Shown here piece by piece: positions 6,926-13,406 of a DNA stretch of 13,406 bases. The notes under the pieces are model-generated. The model was not told the origin of the DNA. It made no database searches and saw only the letters and a list, made by a program, of their open reading frames with translations. The position numbers and the translations under genes were made by a program. Within the stretch, counting starts at the first letter, position 1; every line of letters begins with the position of its first letter. Origin of the DNA: an uncultured Saprospiraceae bacterium (GTDB lineage: Bacteria > Bacteroidota > Bacteroidia > Chitinophagales > Saprospiraceae); NCBI GenBank assembly GCA_937969485.1, contig CALBVQ010000189.1, forward strand, positions 1 to 13,406. The letters run 5' to 3'.

Positions 6926-8885
6926 TTCGGATTTTATCTACTTCCATAATGGTGGAAATATACGACGGATTATTCAATTGATTTCTATTTATCGCAATTG
7001 TATAATAGCCAGCAAGTTGGAATGATCGAATTTTGGAATTATGCTGATAAATATCTTCAGCTGTTTCGAATCGTAAGGCCGTTTGATCGTAATAATAGTA
7101 ATTGTGCTCCGCTTCATTCAGGAAGAATTCCGTGAGCACCTTGAATCCGTTATCTCGCATTTTTACTTGCTTATAATTCATCAAGTTTCCTTTTACCAGA
7201 TCAACTACATCCGCATAAACGCTATCTATTATCACATTGCCATCGGGTGCTAAGAACAACTCCAGTTGCTCTGAATCTTGCAACAAATAAGTCGCTAAAA
7301 ATTTACTTCTTAATAATTTAATCTCTAATTCATCCTCGTTTTCGTAAGCAGTGAGAAGAGTTTCATGTAAGAAATCTTGCTGCATAAATGTTCTATTTTC
7401 TTTGGGCTTTAAGCCCAAAACCTTTCTCCCACTACTCCTAAGCTCATCCCACACTTGCTCAGAAATATCACCTAAAACTACAACATCTGCGTTCTCAACC
7501 TTATCAAAAGCTGTTATCGGTAAGATCTTAAAATCAAGTTTTTTGTCATGTATTAAAGAATGGGCGATATCCTTAAAATCGAAGCGAATGTCATCCCAAT
7601 TTTCACGTATCGCACTCAATTTTTCAAAGATTGTTTCTTGCGTCACCATCCCGTTTTGTTCCAACATCTTCTCCAAAAACCAGCTATCGTAAATCCCCTG
7701 CCATGTGCTCACTTTCTCTGTACATAATACATCAATAATAGATTGAGTGGCAGGCGATAAACCCGACTGAAAATTCAACCAAGCTGCCATCTCACCGGAA
7801 ATACCAAGCTCATAAATTCCATTTTCTAGCTGTTCTATTAGCCGCTGAACTGCATCCAACTTTAATGAAAGTGACAAGGTATGAATACTAATTTCTGACT
7901 TAAACAACTGACAATTGTTAATATCTTTCAGCAAGCTAGCCAGATCGATCTCAAGGCTTGTGATTTCGTCAGCTCCAGCATTTCTTCCATTTAACATCAA
8001 GCATTCTCTTCGCACAATTTCGTAATAATTATGCCGAAGCCGCTCCATCTGATCAGCATATGCTTTGGGGCTTTTAGCGACAGCAGAAGTGGATTTAACA
8101 TTGGATAATGAAGACAATTTTTGAAGTAGATTATTTACCTCTTGAATGTAATTCTCTTTTGGGTTAAACCCAAAGTTTTCTTTCATTTCTGTCCACAGAT
8201 CAAGTTTTTGAGCAAGCATCTCTACTACTTCTTCGAATGGCTGCTTTCGGCTTTCTGTGAAGTTGTTGAAAAAAGTTGATAATTTATCTCTTATATCGAT
8301 AGCTCGCTGATGAAACGAATCAAGATACTTCTTAGCAGCCGGCACTTGCTCGTCACCTTCTTGGATAAAACTGCTCGGCTTTATGTCCGACTTACTCAGC
8401 TGGTAGCAGAGCGACTCGGTGTATAATTGAGCAGCAGTTTCAATATCTCTCTTACAACTTTTGTAATCCTCGACACTAAAGTTAAATTCAATATCCCCTA
8501 GTTTTTTATTCAAAATGTTAGCTGAATTATCAAGCTTATTGGCATGATAAAGGCTTGCTAATTCCCAAAACTTCTGCTTTCCGAACAAGGCTTTATCCGA
8601 ATTTCTCACTGCGTCCAAGACTTCAGAAACAGCTTTATTTATCTGCTTGAGATGCCGGTACAATCCGTCTTCCAAGTTTATGGTTACCCCCACTTGCTGC
8701 ACAACCAACTCTTGAAGTTCTTCAAGACCTTCGAAACTCTCAAGCTGATCAGCATAAATGGCAACCGAACGTCCTCGAATCAAGGAATCAAGAACAAAGT
8801 CATTGACTAGCAAACGCCTAAATTCGAGTGAATGCCATGTCTGACGAGTATTGTACGAAGTAGAAAAAGGAAATTTTATATTCAT
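6918..8885 (-). CDS. 655-aa protein of unknown function, possible ATPase-dead superfamily-1 helicase relative
   Basis: Not recognised with certainty. It has no signal peptide or clear membrane segment, so it is likely cytoplasmic. Residues 1-80 resemble the start of AAA_11-type SF1 helicases: RGRSVAIYADQLESFEGLEEL lines up with the motif Ia strand (GKSVLVVS...), but the preceding loop reads TSYNTRQTWHSLEFRR instead of a Walker A GxxGxGK[ST]. A long helical, probably coiled-coil middle follows (about 80-400). Then WQGIYDSWFLEKML and a strand NADVVVLGDISEQVW occupy the place of a Walker B DEASQ segment. These resemblances are my inference from pattern only. The gene lies 1 nt after the lipoprotein stop and overlaps the PD-(D/E)XK gene by 8 nt. 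It carries two palindromes (7401, 8158) and a degenerate third (about 8063-8078), read as GLKPKE, GFNPKE and AKSPKA. Confidence 0.7.
   Translation of the reverse strand: MNIKFPFSTSYNTRQTWHSLEFRRLLVNDFVLDSLIRGRSVAIYADQLESFEGLEELQELVVQQVGVTINLEDGLYRHLKQINKAVSEVLDAVRNSDKALFGKQKFWELASLYHANKLDNSANILNKKLGDIEFNFSVEDYKSCKRDIETAAQLYTESLCYQLSKSDIKPSSFIQEGDEQVPAAKKYLDSFHQRAIDIRDKLSTFFNNFTESRKQPFEEVVEMLAQKLDLWTEMKENFGFNPKENYIQEVNNLLQKLSSLSNVKSTSAVAKSPKAYADQMERLRHNYYEIVRRECLMLNGRNAGADEITSLEIDLASLLKDINNCQLFKSEISIHTLSLSLKLDAVQRLIEQLENGIYELGISGEMAAWLNFQSGLSPATQSIIDVLCTEKVSTWQGIYDSWFLEKMLEQNGMVTQETIFEKLSAIRENWDDIRFDFKDIAHSLIHDKKLDFKILPITAFDKVENADVVVLGDISEQVWDELRSSGRKVLGLKPKENRTFMQQDFLHETLLTAYENEDELEIKLLRSKFLATYLLQDSEQLELFLAPDGNVIIDSVYADVVDLVKGNLMNYKQVKMRDNGFKVLTEFFLNEAEHNYYYYDQTALRFETAEDIYQHNSKIRSFQLAGYYTIAINRNQLNNPSYISTIMEVDKIRNA
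7401..7419. repeat. TTTGGG/CCCAAA palindrome, coding copy 1
   Basis: TTTGGGCTTTAAGCCCAAA, perfect 9-bp arms around one base. On the minus strand it is read as V-L-G-L-K-P-K-E, in a reading frame different from the copy at 8158. Confidence 0.7.
8158..8174. repeat. TTTGGG/CCCAAA palindrome, coding copy 2
   Basis: TTTGGGTTAAACCCAAA, perfect 8-bp arms around one base. On the minus strand it is read as N-F-G-F-N-P-K-E. It is a shorter version of the 19-bp copies, lacking the S base in each arm. Confidence 0.7.
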
Positions 8886-8886
8886 A

Positions 8887-9486
8887 TTATTCTACGATAC
8901 CGCCGCTTACTTTTTCACCATTTTTATAAATATATTCAAGAATCACTTTTCCGTCGTCATTGAAATTTCGGACTGCTCCGTCAAGTACATTGTCTTTATA
9001 ATTCGATTCTTTGATCATTTTTGACTTGTTATTGTACTCTCGCATAAAGCCGTTAATCTTCCCTTTACTGTACATGATCTTCCGGGTTGTTCTTCCACTC
9101 TTAAATTCTCCGTATAAACCGTCCAGTTCATTGTTCAAGTAGTTAGCTTGTTTCATCAATCGACCTCTTTCATCAAACTCAATAAAAGGTCCGGTAAATT
9201 TACCATTTTCAAAAGAGGTAATTGTGTGAATATATCCTTCAGTGGGAAAGTAGGTCGTCCAGGTACCTTGCTTTACTCCGTTACTCACAAAACCTTCTTC
9301 ATAAATTTCGCCTGTAGAGTGATTTCGAGTCACCTTAGTCCATGTGGACCCTGGAACCTTCTGTGTCTCGTAAAGGCTTAAGTCAACAGTTGCGCCACCA
9401 GCGGGTGCAGTAGTCGAGGGGGAACTGCAAGAAAATGAAAGTATTCCTACAGCCAGAATAATAGTAAGTTGCAAAAATCTACTCAT
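8887..9486 (-). CDS. MORN/YwqK-like repeat lipoprotein
   Basis: 199 aa. Residues 1-19 form a lipoprotein signal (FLQLTIILAVGILSFS) with candidate lipidated C20 followed by SSPST. A low-complexity Ser/Thr/Pro/Ala linker comes next. From about residue 58 there are five or so units of 22-23 residues with the pattern G-x-Y/W-x-x-F/Y...x-x-G-x-L/K, for example GVKQGTWTTYFPTEG, GKFTGPFIEFDERGRLMKQ, NELDGLYGEFKSG and NVLDGAVRNFNDDGKVI. This is the MORN-variant repeat of proteins annotated as YwqK-family antitoxin-like; that name is a repeat-based label and I see no toxin partner. Inferred location: periplasmic face or outer membrane. It is the first gene of the minus operon, with its stop 1 nt before the next ATG. 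A good -7 element lies about 20 nt upstream. Confidence 0.85.
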   Translation of the reverse strand: MSRFLQLTIILAVGILSFSCSSPSTTAPAGGATVDLSLYETQKVPGSTWTKVTRNHSTGEIYEEGFVSNGVKQGTWTTYFPTEGYIHTITSFENGKFTGPFIEFDERGRLMKQANYLNNELDGLYGEFKSGRTTRKIMYSKGKINGFMREYNNKSKMIKESNYKDNVLDGAVRNFNDDGKVILEYIYKNGEKVSGGIVE

Positions 9487-9778
9487 AAGTCTATATTTTT
9501 TTTGGCAAATATATACAAAGCAGCATACATATTGAATTTAGATATATATAAATATGCGGATTAACAATAATTATGTATTACATATATGTGTATTTAAAGC
9601 TAATGTGCATCTCACACTCCAATTCCTCAGTCCCTCAGAAACAGAAACAAACACCTTTAATGTGAAATTATTAGAACATAACATAAGCACAAAGACAATA
9701 ATTGAAATTTAATTTTGATTACAGCAGGTTTTATAAATCTTTATTTATATTCGCCGACCGTAATTTATAAGAAACTAA
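9487..9778. other. Divergent intergenic region between the lipoprotein operon and oadG
   Basis: About 292 bp, strongly AT-rich with runs of TATATA around 9540-9590. No gene is visible. It must contain promoters for both operons; only the minus-strand -7 element at 9506-9513 is clear. TTTG at 9714-9717 and TATATTCG at 9746-9753 lie upstream of oadG, but their 28-bp spacing is too long for a normal pair. Confidence 0.6.
9506..9513 (-). promoter_or_regulatory. Candidate Bacteroidota -7 element (TATATTTG) for the minus operon
   Basis: On the minus strand TATATTTG matches the Bacteroidota sigma-ABfr -7 consensus TAnnTTTG exactly. It ends 19 nt before the lipoprotein ATG, which would give a leader of roughly a dozen nucleotides. 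No good -33 TTTG is seen at the expected spacing, where the sequence reads TTCA. Confidence 0.4.
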
Positions 9779-10030
9779 ATGACGAATACTCTTTCTTCTG
9801 CACTAGTTGTAATGATCGTAGGAATGCTGACCGTATTCTCTATCCTTACGATAATCATCCTCTGTGGCAACTTGCTCATACGCCTAGTAAACTTTGGGGT
9901 TAAACCCCAAACAACAGAATCCAAAGAGTCTCAAGTTTCAATTCCAGCTGCTCATCAGGTAGTTATTTCTACAGTAGTGCATGAGGTAACAGATGGCAAA
10001 GCAACAGATATTAAGATCGAAAAAATATGA
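9779..10030 (+). CDS. oadG: Oxaloacetate decarboxylase gamma subunit-like protein (Na+ pump assembly subunit)
   Basis: 83 aa, the size typical of OadG. There is one N-terminal membrane segment (about residues 7-33, ALVVMIVGMLTVFSILTIII) followed by a short basic LLIRLVNFGVKP stretch and a polar cytoplasmic tail. In the family this subunit joins the alpha and beta subunits at the membrane. The tail has two His (H49, H57) but no His cluster like the zinc site of enterobacterial OadG. The last 4 nt overlap the oadA start (ATGA). The gene carries a 19-bp palindrome. Sequence conservation in this family is low, so the call rests on length, topology and position. Confidence 0.85.
   Translation: MTNTLSSALVVMIVGMLTVFSILTIIILCGNLLIRLVNFGVKPQTTESKESQVSIPAAHQVVISTVVHEVTDGKATDIKIEKI
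9893..9911. repeat. TTTGGG/CCCAAA palindrome, copy in oadG
   Basis: TTTGGGGTTAAACCCCAAA, perfect 9-bp arms around one base. It is read as F-G-V-K-P-Q just after the membrane segment of OadG. It has the same 19-bp form as the copy at 7401, although that one is in an unrelated gene on the other strand and in another frame. Confidence 0.7.
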
Positions 10031-11916
10031 GAAGAAAAGATATAAAACTTTGCTTGGTATATCGAGATATGTGGCAATCGGCAGGCAAATATGTGCCGAG
10101 GGTAGATCAATTGACAAGAGTAGCACAGCCAATTGTAGACATGGGGTGTTTTGCTCGTGTAGAAACCAACGGCGGGGGCTTCGAACAAGTCAACTTACTT
10201 TTTGGGGAAAACCCCAATATAGCTGTGAGAGAATGGACCACACCATTTAATAAGGCTGGAATTCAGACTCAAATGCTAGAACGAGGATTAAATGGAATAA
10301 GAATGAGCCCGGTTCCCAAGGATGTGAGGAAACTGATGTTTCAGGTAAAAAAGAAACAGGGCACTGATATTTCACGGTCATTTGATGGATTGAATAATCC
10401 ACAAAACCTAGCATTATCGTTTCAATACGCCAAGGAAGGTGGGATGATCGCACAAGGTGCACTTTCCATTACCTTCTCGCCGATACACACCGCCGAATAT
10501 TACATTGACCTGGCTAAAAAGTATGTAGAACTTGGTGCTCAGGAGATATGTATAAAAGATATGGCGGGGATTGGTCGTCCCGTTACAATAGGTAAAATGG
10601 TAGCGGGGATTCGAAAAAATCATCCGGACATCATCATCCAATATCATGGACACAGTACACCTGGTTTTTCATTAACTTCCTCTCTGGAGGCGGCCAGAAA
10701 CGGTGCTGATATTATCGATGTAGGAATGGAGCCATTAAGCTGGGGAACCGGTCATGCAGATCTTTTGACAGTTCATGCTATGTTAGATGACGCAGGCTTT
10801 TCAGTCCCTGATGTCAACATGGATGCGTACATGGAAGTGCGTAAACTAACGCAAGAATTCATGGATGATTTCCTTGGTTATTTTATCAATCCTCGAAATA
10901 GGAAAATGAATTCCTTGCTTATCGCCCCGGGGCTTCCAGGAGGAATGATGGGTAGCTTGATGTCGGATCTAGAAAACAACCTTGCGGGAGTCAACAAATG
11001 GCGGAAAAAGAACGGCAAAAGCGATATTTCGCAGGACGAATTACTGATAAAACTATTTGATGAAGTAGAGCATGCTTGGCCTCAACTTGGTTACCCTCCC
11101 CTAGTAACTCCGTTTAGCCAATATGTGAAGAATGTGTCTTTGATGAATGCCATTCAGCAAATCAAAGGCAAGGATCGTTGGTCGATGATTGACGAGAATA
11201 CATGGGGTATGATATTAGGCAAATCAGGCAGTTTACCAGGTGATCTAAGCGACACCATCAAGTCAATGGCTGCTGAGCAAGGAAGAGAATTCTACACTGG
11301 TAATCCGCAAGACTTATATCCTGATCAACTAGATGAATTCCGGAAGAAAATGACGGATAAAGGATGGGATACGGGTGAAGATGATGAAGAATTAATGGAA
11401 TATGCGATGCATCCTGGCCAATATGAAGATTATAAATCTGGTGCAGCAAAGAAAAAATTCCTAGAGCTATTAGAGAGTAAAAAAGGAGTAAGCGAACAAG
11501 CTCAAGTTGTACCTCACGTGCATGCAGGGACTACATCTGTAAAACCGTCGGAAATGACAGTTCATGTGGATGGGCAGGCTTACAAGGTTTCGGTTTCCTA
11601 TGGAGATAATGGCGGTGTGGCGGTTCAGGATTCTATCAAGACCAATGCATTGCAAAATGCCGTAGTTCCCGTCGCTACTGGTAATGGGGAAAAAGTTGTG
11701 GCGCCGTTGGAAGGGAAATTCTTTGCCACTAGGGATGCAGGAGAAAAGGCTGTAAAGTCGGGTGATATGATTGCCGTTGGTCAAACAATTGGTTACATCG
11801 AGGCGATGAAAGTTGTGAATGCGGTAAAATCGGACAAGGCTGGAAAGGTCAGTCAAGTTATTGCAGAGCACGGGCAAGAAATAGAAGACGATGATGTGAT
11901 CTTAATCTTCGAATAA
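10027..11916 (+). CDS. oadA: Divergent biotin-dependent carboxyltransferase/decarboxylase alpha subunit (OadA/PycB-like)
   Basis: 629 aa in two parts. The TIM-barrel carboxyltransferase (about 1-460) keeps R13, D14 and Q17, the candidate carbamylated lysine K177 in CIKDMAGIGRP, and metal ligands H207/H209 in YHGHS, the same His numbering as OadA. After a variable linker (about 480-550) comes a C-terminal biotinyl domain with EAMKV; biotin-accepting K595 is 35 residues from the end. Known family role: the barrel takes CO2 from a carboxylic acid and passes it to biotin for the membrane beta subunit. It is odd in several near-invariant places: RDAHQS reads RDMWQS, WGGATF reads NGGGFE, FDALND reads FDGLNN, and the segment after the His pair reads GMEPLSWGTGHADLL. 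The substrate may therefore not be oxaloacetate. ATGA overlap with oadG; 1-nt overlap with oadB. Confidence 0.88.
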   Translation: MRRKDIKLCLVYRDMWQSAGKYVPRVDQLTRVAQPIVDMGCFARVETNGGGFEQVNLLFGENPNIAVREWTTPFNKAGIQTQMLERGLNGIRMSPVPKDVRKLMFQVKKKQGTDISRSFDGLNNPQNLALSFQYAKEGGMIAQGALSITFSPIHTAEYYIDLAKKYVELGAQEICIKDMAGIGRPVTIGKMVAGIRKNHPDIIIQYHGHSTPGFSLTSSLEAARNGADIIDVGMEPLSWGTGHADLLTVHAMLDDAGFSVPDVNMDAYMEVRKLTQEFMDDFLGYFINPRNRKMNSLLIAPGLPGGMMGSLMSDLENNLAGVNKWRKKNGKSDISQDELLIKLFDEVEHAWPQLGYPPLVTPFSQYVKNVSLMNAIQQIKGKDRWSMIDENTWGMILGKSGSLPGDLSDTIKSMAAEQGREFYTGNPQDLYPDQLDEFRKKMTDKGWDTGEDDEELMEYAMHPGQYEDYKSGAAKKKFLELLESKKGVSEQAQVVPHVHAGTTSVKPSEMTVHVDGQAYKVSVSYGDNGGVAVQDSIKTNALQNAVVPVATGNGEKVVAPLEGKFFATRDAGEKAVKSGDMIAVGQTIGYIEAMKVVNAVKSDKAGKVSQVIAEHGQEIEDDDVILIFE

Positions 11917-13121
11917 TGGAAGTTTTGCAATCTCTTTACGAAATGACGGCAATCGTCGACATTGTTGCTGAGCCTTTGACCCTACTAATGTTGGCATTGG
12001 GCGGTATTCTTCTCTACTTAGGTATCTTCAAGCGATTTGAACCTTTATTATTGGTACCAATAGGATTTGGGGTTTTGTTGGCAAATTTTCCAGGAGGAAA
12101 TATGGCGGTAATCCAATCAACGGCAGAGCTGGGAATAGAGAAATTATCTTTGGTGAGTATAGCCAAGGAATACGGGATTATGAATATGTTGTACTATGCC
12201 TTGATTAAGACGGGGTTGTTACCTCCGTTGATTTTTATGGGTGTGGGAGCAATGACAGATTTTGGGCCTTTATTAAAAAATTTGCGTCTTTCTTTTTTTG
12301 GGGCTGCCGCCCAAATAGGGATATTCTCTGTGTTCTTTTTCGCAGTACTGATGGGCTTTGATATGAAAGAAGCATCGGCGCTGGGAATCATAGGAGGCGC
12401 TGATGGCCCAACGGCAATATACACTTCGATCAAGTTAGCTCCTCACCTACTCGGACCTATAGCCATTGCAGCATATAGTTATATGGCATTGGTGCCGATA
12501 ATAATTCCACTGGTTGTAAAGTTCTCTGTATCGAAAAAGGAGTTAAAGATAAATATGAAAAAGCAGGACAAGCTCTATCCTTCTAAGGTAGAGATCAAAA
12601 ATATGAAGAGAGTCAAGATCTTGTTCCCCCTTGCTTTGCTATTTATAGTCTCGATTTTGGTGCCATCGTCGGTTCCATTGGTAGGCTTTTTACTGTTTGG
12701 AAACTTGATCAAGGAAATAGGAAAAGATACGCATCGACTGTTCACGTCAGCGTCAGAAGGAATCATGAATGCCGCTACAATCTTCCTTGGATTGACAGTG
12801 GGAGCTACAATGACAGTGGGAAGCTTCTTGAATAGTCAGACTTTGCTAATAATTGTCGGTGGTTTCATAGCGTTCGTTATCTCAATCCTCGGAGGAATAA
12901 TGGCAGTTAAGATCTATAACGTATTCAGTAAGAAGAAAATTAATCCATTAATAGGTGCTACGGGTTTAAGTGCAGTGCCAATGGCGAGTAGAGTGGCCAA
13001 TGAAATAGCTTTGAAGCACGACCCTAGTAATCATCTGTTACAGTATGCGATGTCGAGTAATATTAGTGGTGTGATAGGAAGTGCAGTGGCAGCGGGCGTG
13101 CTGATATCTATGGTAGGGTAA
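11916..13121 (+). CDS. oadB: Na+-translocating decarboxylase beta subunit
   Basis: 401 aa, a polytopic inner-membrane protein with about 9-11 hydrophobic segments; the family is usually 375-435 aa. It decarboxylates carboxybiotin held by the alpha subunit and couples this to Na+ export. Diagnostic segments are PIGFGVLLANFP, PPLIFMGVGAMTDFGPLL, FFGAAAQIGIF and GIIGGADGPTAIYTS with the essential-type Asp D163. Further ones are FLGLTVGATMTVGSFL, GATGLSAVPMASRVAN and a C-terminal AMSSNISGVIGSAVAAGV. The last normally reads AMGPNVAGVIGSAVAAG; the Gly-Pro to Ser-Ser change is unusual, but the Asn is kept. OadB, methylmalonyl-CoA decarboxylase beta and glutaconyl-CoA decarboxylase beta are not separable by eye. 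The start forms TAATG with the oadA stop. Confidence 0.95.
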   Translation: MEVLQSLYEMTAIVDIVAEPLTLLMLALGGILLYLGIFKRFEPLLLVPIGFGVLLANFPGGNMAVIQSTAELGIEKLSLVSIAKEYGIMNMLYYALIKTGLLPPLIFMGVGAMTDFGPLLKNLRLSFFGAAAQIGIFSVFFFAVLMGFDMKEASALGIIGGADGPTAIYTSIKLAPHLLGPIAIAAYSYMALVPIIIPLVVKFSVSKKELKINMKKQDKLYPSKVEIKNMKRVKILFPLALLFIVSILVPSSVPLVGFLLFGNLIKEIGKDTHRLFTSASEGIMNAATIFLGLTVGATMTVGSFLNSQTLLIIVGGFIAFVISILGGIMAVKIYNVFSKKKINPLIGATGLSAVPMASRVANEIALKHDPSNHLLQYAMSSNISGVIGSAVAAGVLISMVG

Positions 13122-13406
13122 ACAGGAGGAGCTACAATTACTGTTGATTGAGTGATTACAGTAAATACTTTTGACATAAATCTAGAAAACTGTCTAGGAC
13201 CTTGACTCCACGATAAGATTTCTTCTCATCTCATTTTACTGGAAAAGGACTTCCCTTTTTGGGCAGTCTTATATTGTAATAGAATGGTACACAACAACTC
13301 ATTGTGCCCCAAGACAAAAAAGAGGATGGATAAGATAATAAAGGTAGTGATAGATCGGGCGAGCCCCACACGAAATTCTTCCTGATCCTTCCTTGTCTAG
13401 AACGAC
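13122..13406. other. Unassigned tail after oadB
   Basis: 285 bp with no recognised gene. The longest open stretch is on the minus strand from the window edge to a stop at 13231-13233 (about 57 codons, ending PKKGSPFPVK). It could be the 3' end of a convergent gene, but it shows no family feature. Small dyads are present (CTAG repeats near 13182-13198, and TTTTTGGGCA near 13255 against TGCCCCAAGACAAAAA near 13303). Confidence 0.3.
13138..13173 (+). terminator. Weak candidate terminator after oadB
   Basis: TTACTGT (13138-13144) pairs with ACAGTAA (13158-13164), a 7-bp stem with a 13-nt loop. It lies 16 nt after the oadB stop and is followed by ATACTTTTG. The short stem, large loop and poor T-tract make this uncertain. 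Confidence 0.25.

Noticed and set aside
8887..9486. Toxin-antitoxin module based on the YwqK-like label
   Set aside because: The repeats are generic MORN-type units in a lipoprotein and no toxin-like partner gene is adjacent.
10202..10217. TTGGGGAAAACCCCAA as a further member of the TTTGGG palindrome family
   Set aside because: It encodes the family-conserved FLGEDP-type segment of OadA (here LFGENPN), so protein constraint explains it. The centre does not match the TTWAA core.
12297..12315. Inverted repeat TTTGGGG...CCCAAA in oadB as a further palindrome copy
   Set aside because: It encodes the conserved GAAAQ segment of the beta subunit, and its GC-rich centre differs from the other copies.
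1..13406. CRISPR array, tRNA, rRNA or insertion sequence
   Set aside because: No regularly spaced direct repeats, no cloverleaf-like or rRNA-like sequence, and no transposase reading frame were seen.

Overview
The window looks like chromosomal DNA from a free-living, probably marine, member of the Bacteroidota (Cytophagales- or Flavobacteria-like). The evidence is: two secreted proteins with type IX secretion (T9SS) C-terminal sorting domains, low GC, near-absence of Shine-Dalgarno sequences, a TAnnTTTG-type -7 element, an SDR-type threonine dehydrogenase paired with kbl, and a Bacteroidota-style HSDR_N_2 protein. No tRNA, rRNA, CRISPR array, transposase or phage gene was recognised.

Layout. 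(1) 1-2152, minus: a secreted M43 (cytophagalysin-type) metalloprotease, cut by the left window edge inside its sorting domain. (2) 2153-2548: an AT-rich divergent intergenic region with a hairpin plus T-tract in the protease leader and two related 15-bp palindromes towards tdh. (3) 2549-4697, plus: tdh-kbl, which convert L-threonine to glycine and acetyl-CoA, followed by a strong hairpin shared with the convergent operon. (4) 9486-4779, minus: a very compact five-gene operon. In transcription order it encodes a MORN-like lipoprotein, a 655-aa protein that looks like a decayed superfamily-1 helicase, a small PD-(D/E)XK protein (HSDR_N_2 family), a group II truncated haemoglobin, and a T9SS cargo protein. 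(5) 9487-9778: a divergent promoter region. (6) 9779-13121, plus: oadG-oadA-oadB, a biotin-dependent, Na+-pumping decarboxylase with translationally coupled genes and an unusually divergent alpha subunit. (7) 13122-13406: a tail with no recognised gene.

How the genes work together. tdh and kbl form a complete two-step threonine catabolic route. The three oad genes form one membrane complex: the carboxyltransferase/biotin subunit, the Na+ channel subunit and the small assembly subunit. The minus-strand operon is held together by a 1-nt gap and by 8-nt and 4-nt overlaps, so its members are likely co-expressed, but their common purpose is unknown.

The most unusual DNA-level signal is a family of 17-19-bp palindromes, TTTGGG(S)TTWAA(S)CCCAAA. 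It recurs at four places (4760, 7401, 8158, 9893) in unrelated genes and in different reading frames, so protein homology does not explain it. The most interesting proteins are the apparent ATPase-dead helicase next to a PD-(D/E)XK protein, and the OadA homologue whose normally near-invariant RDAHQS signature reads RDMWQS.
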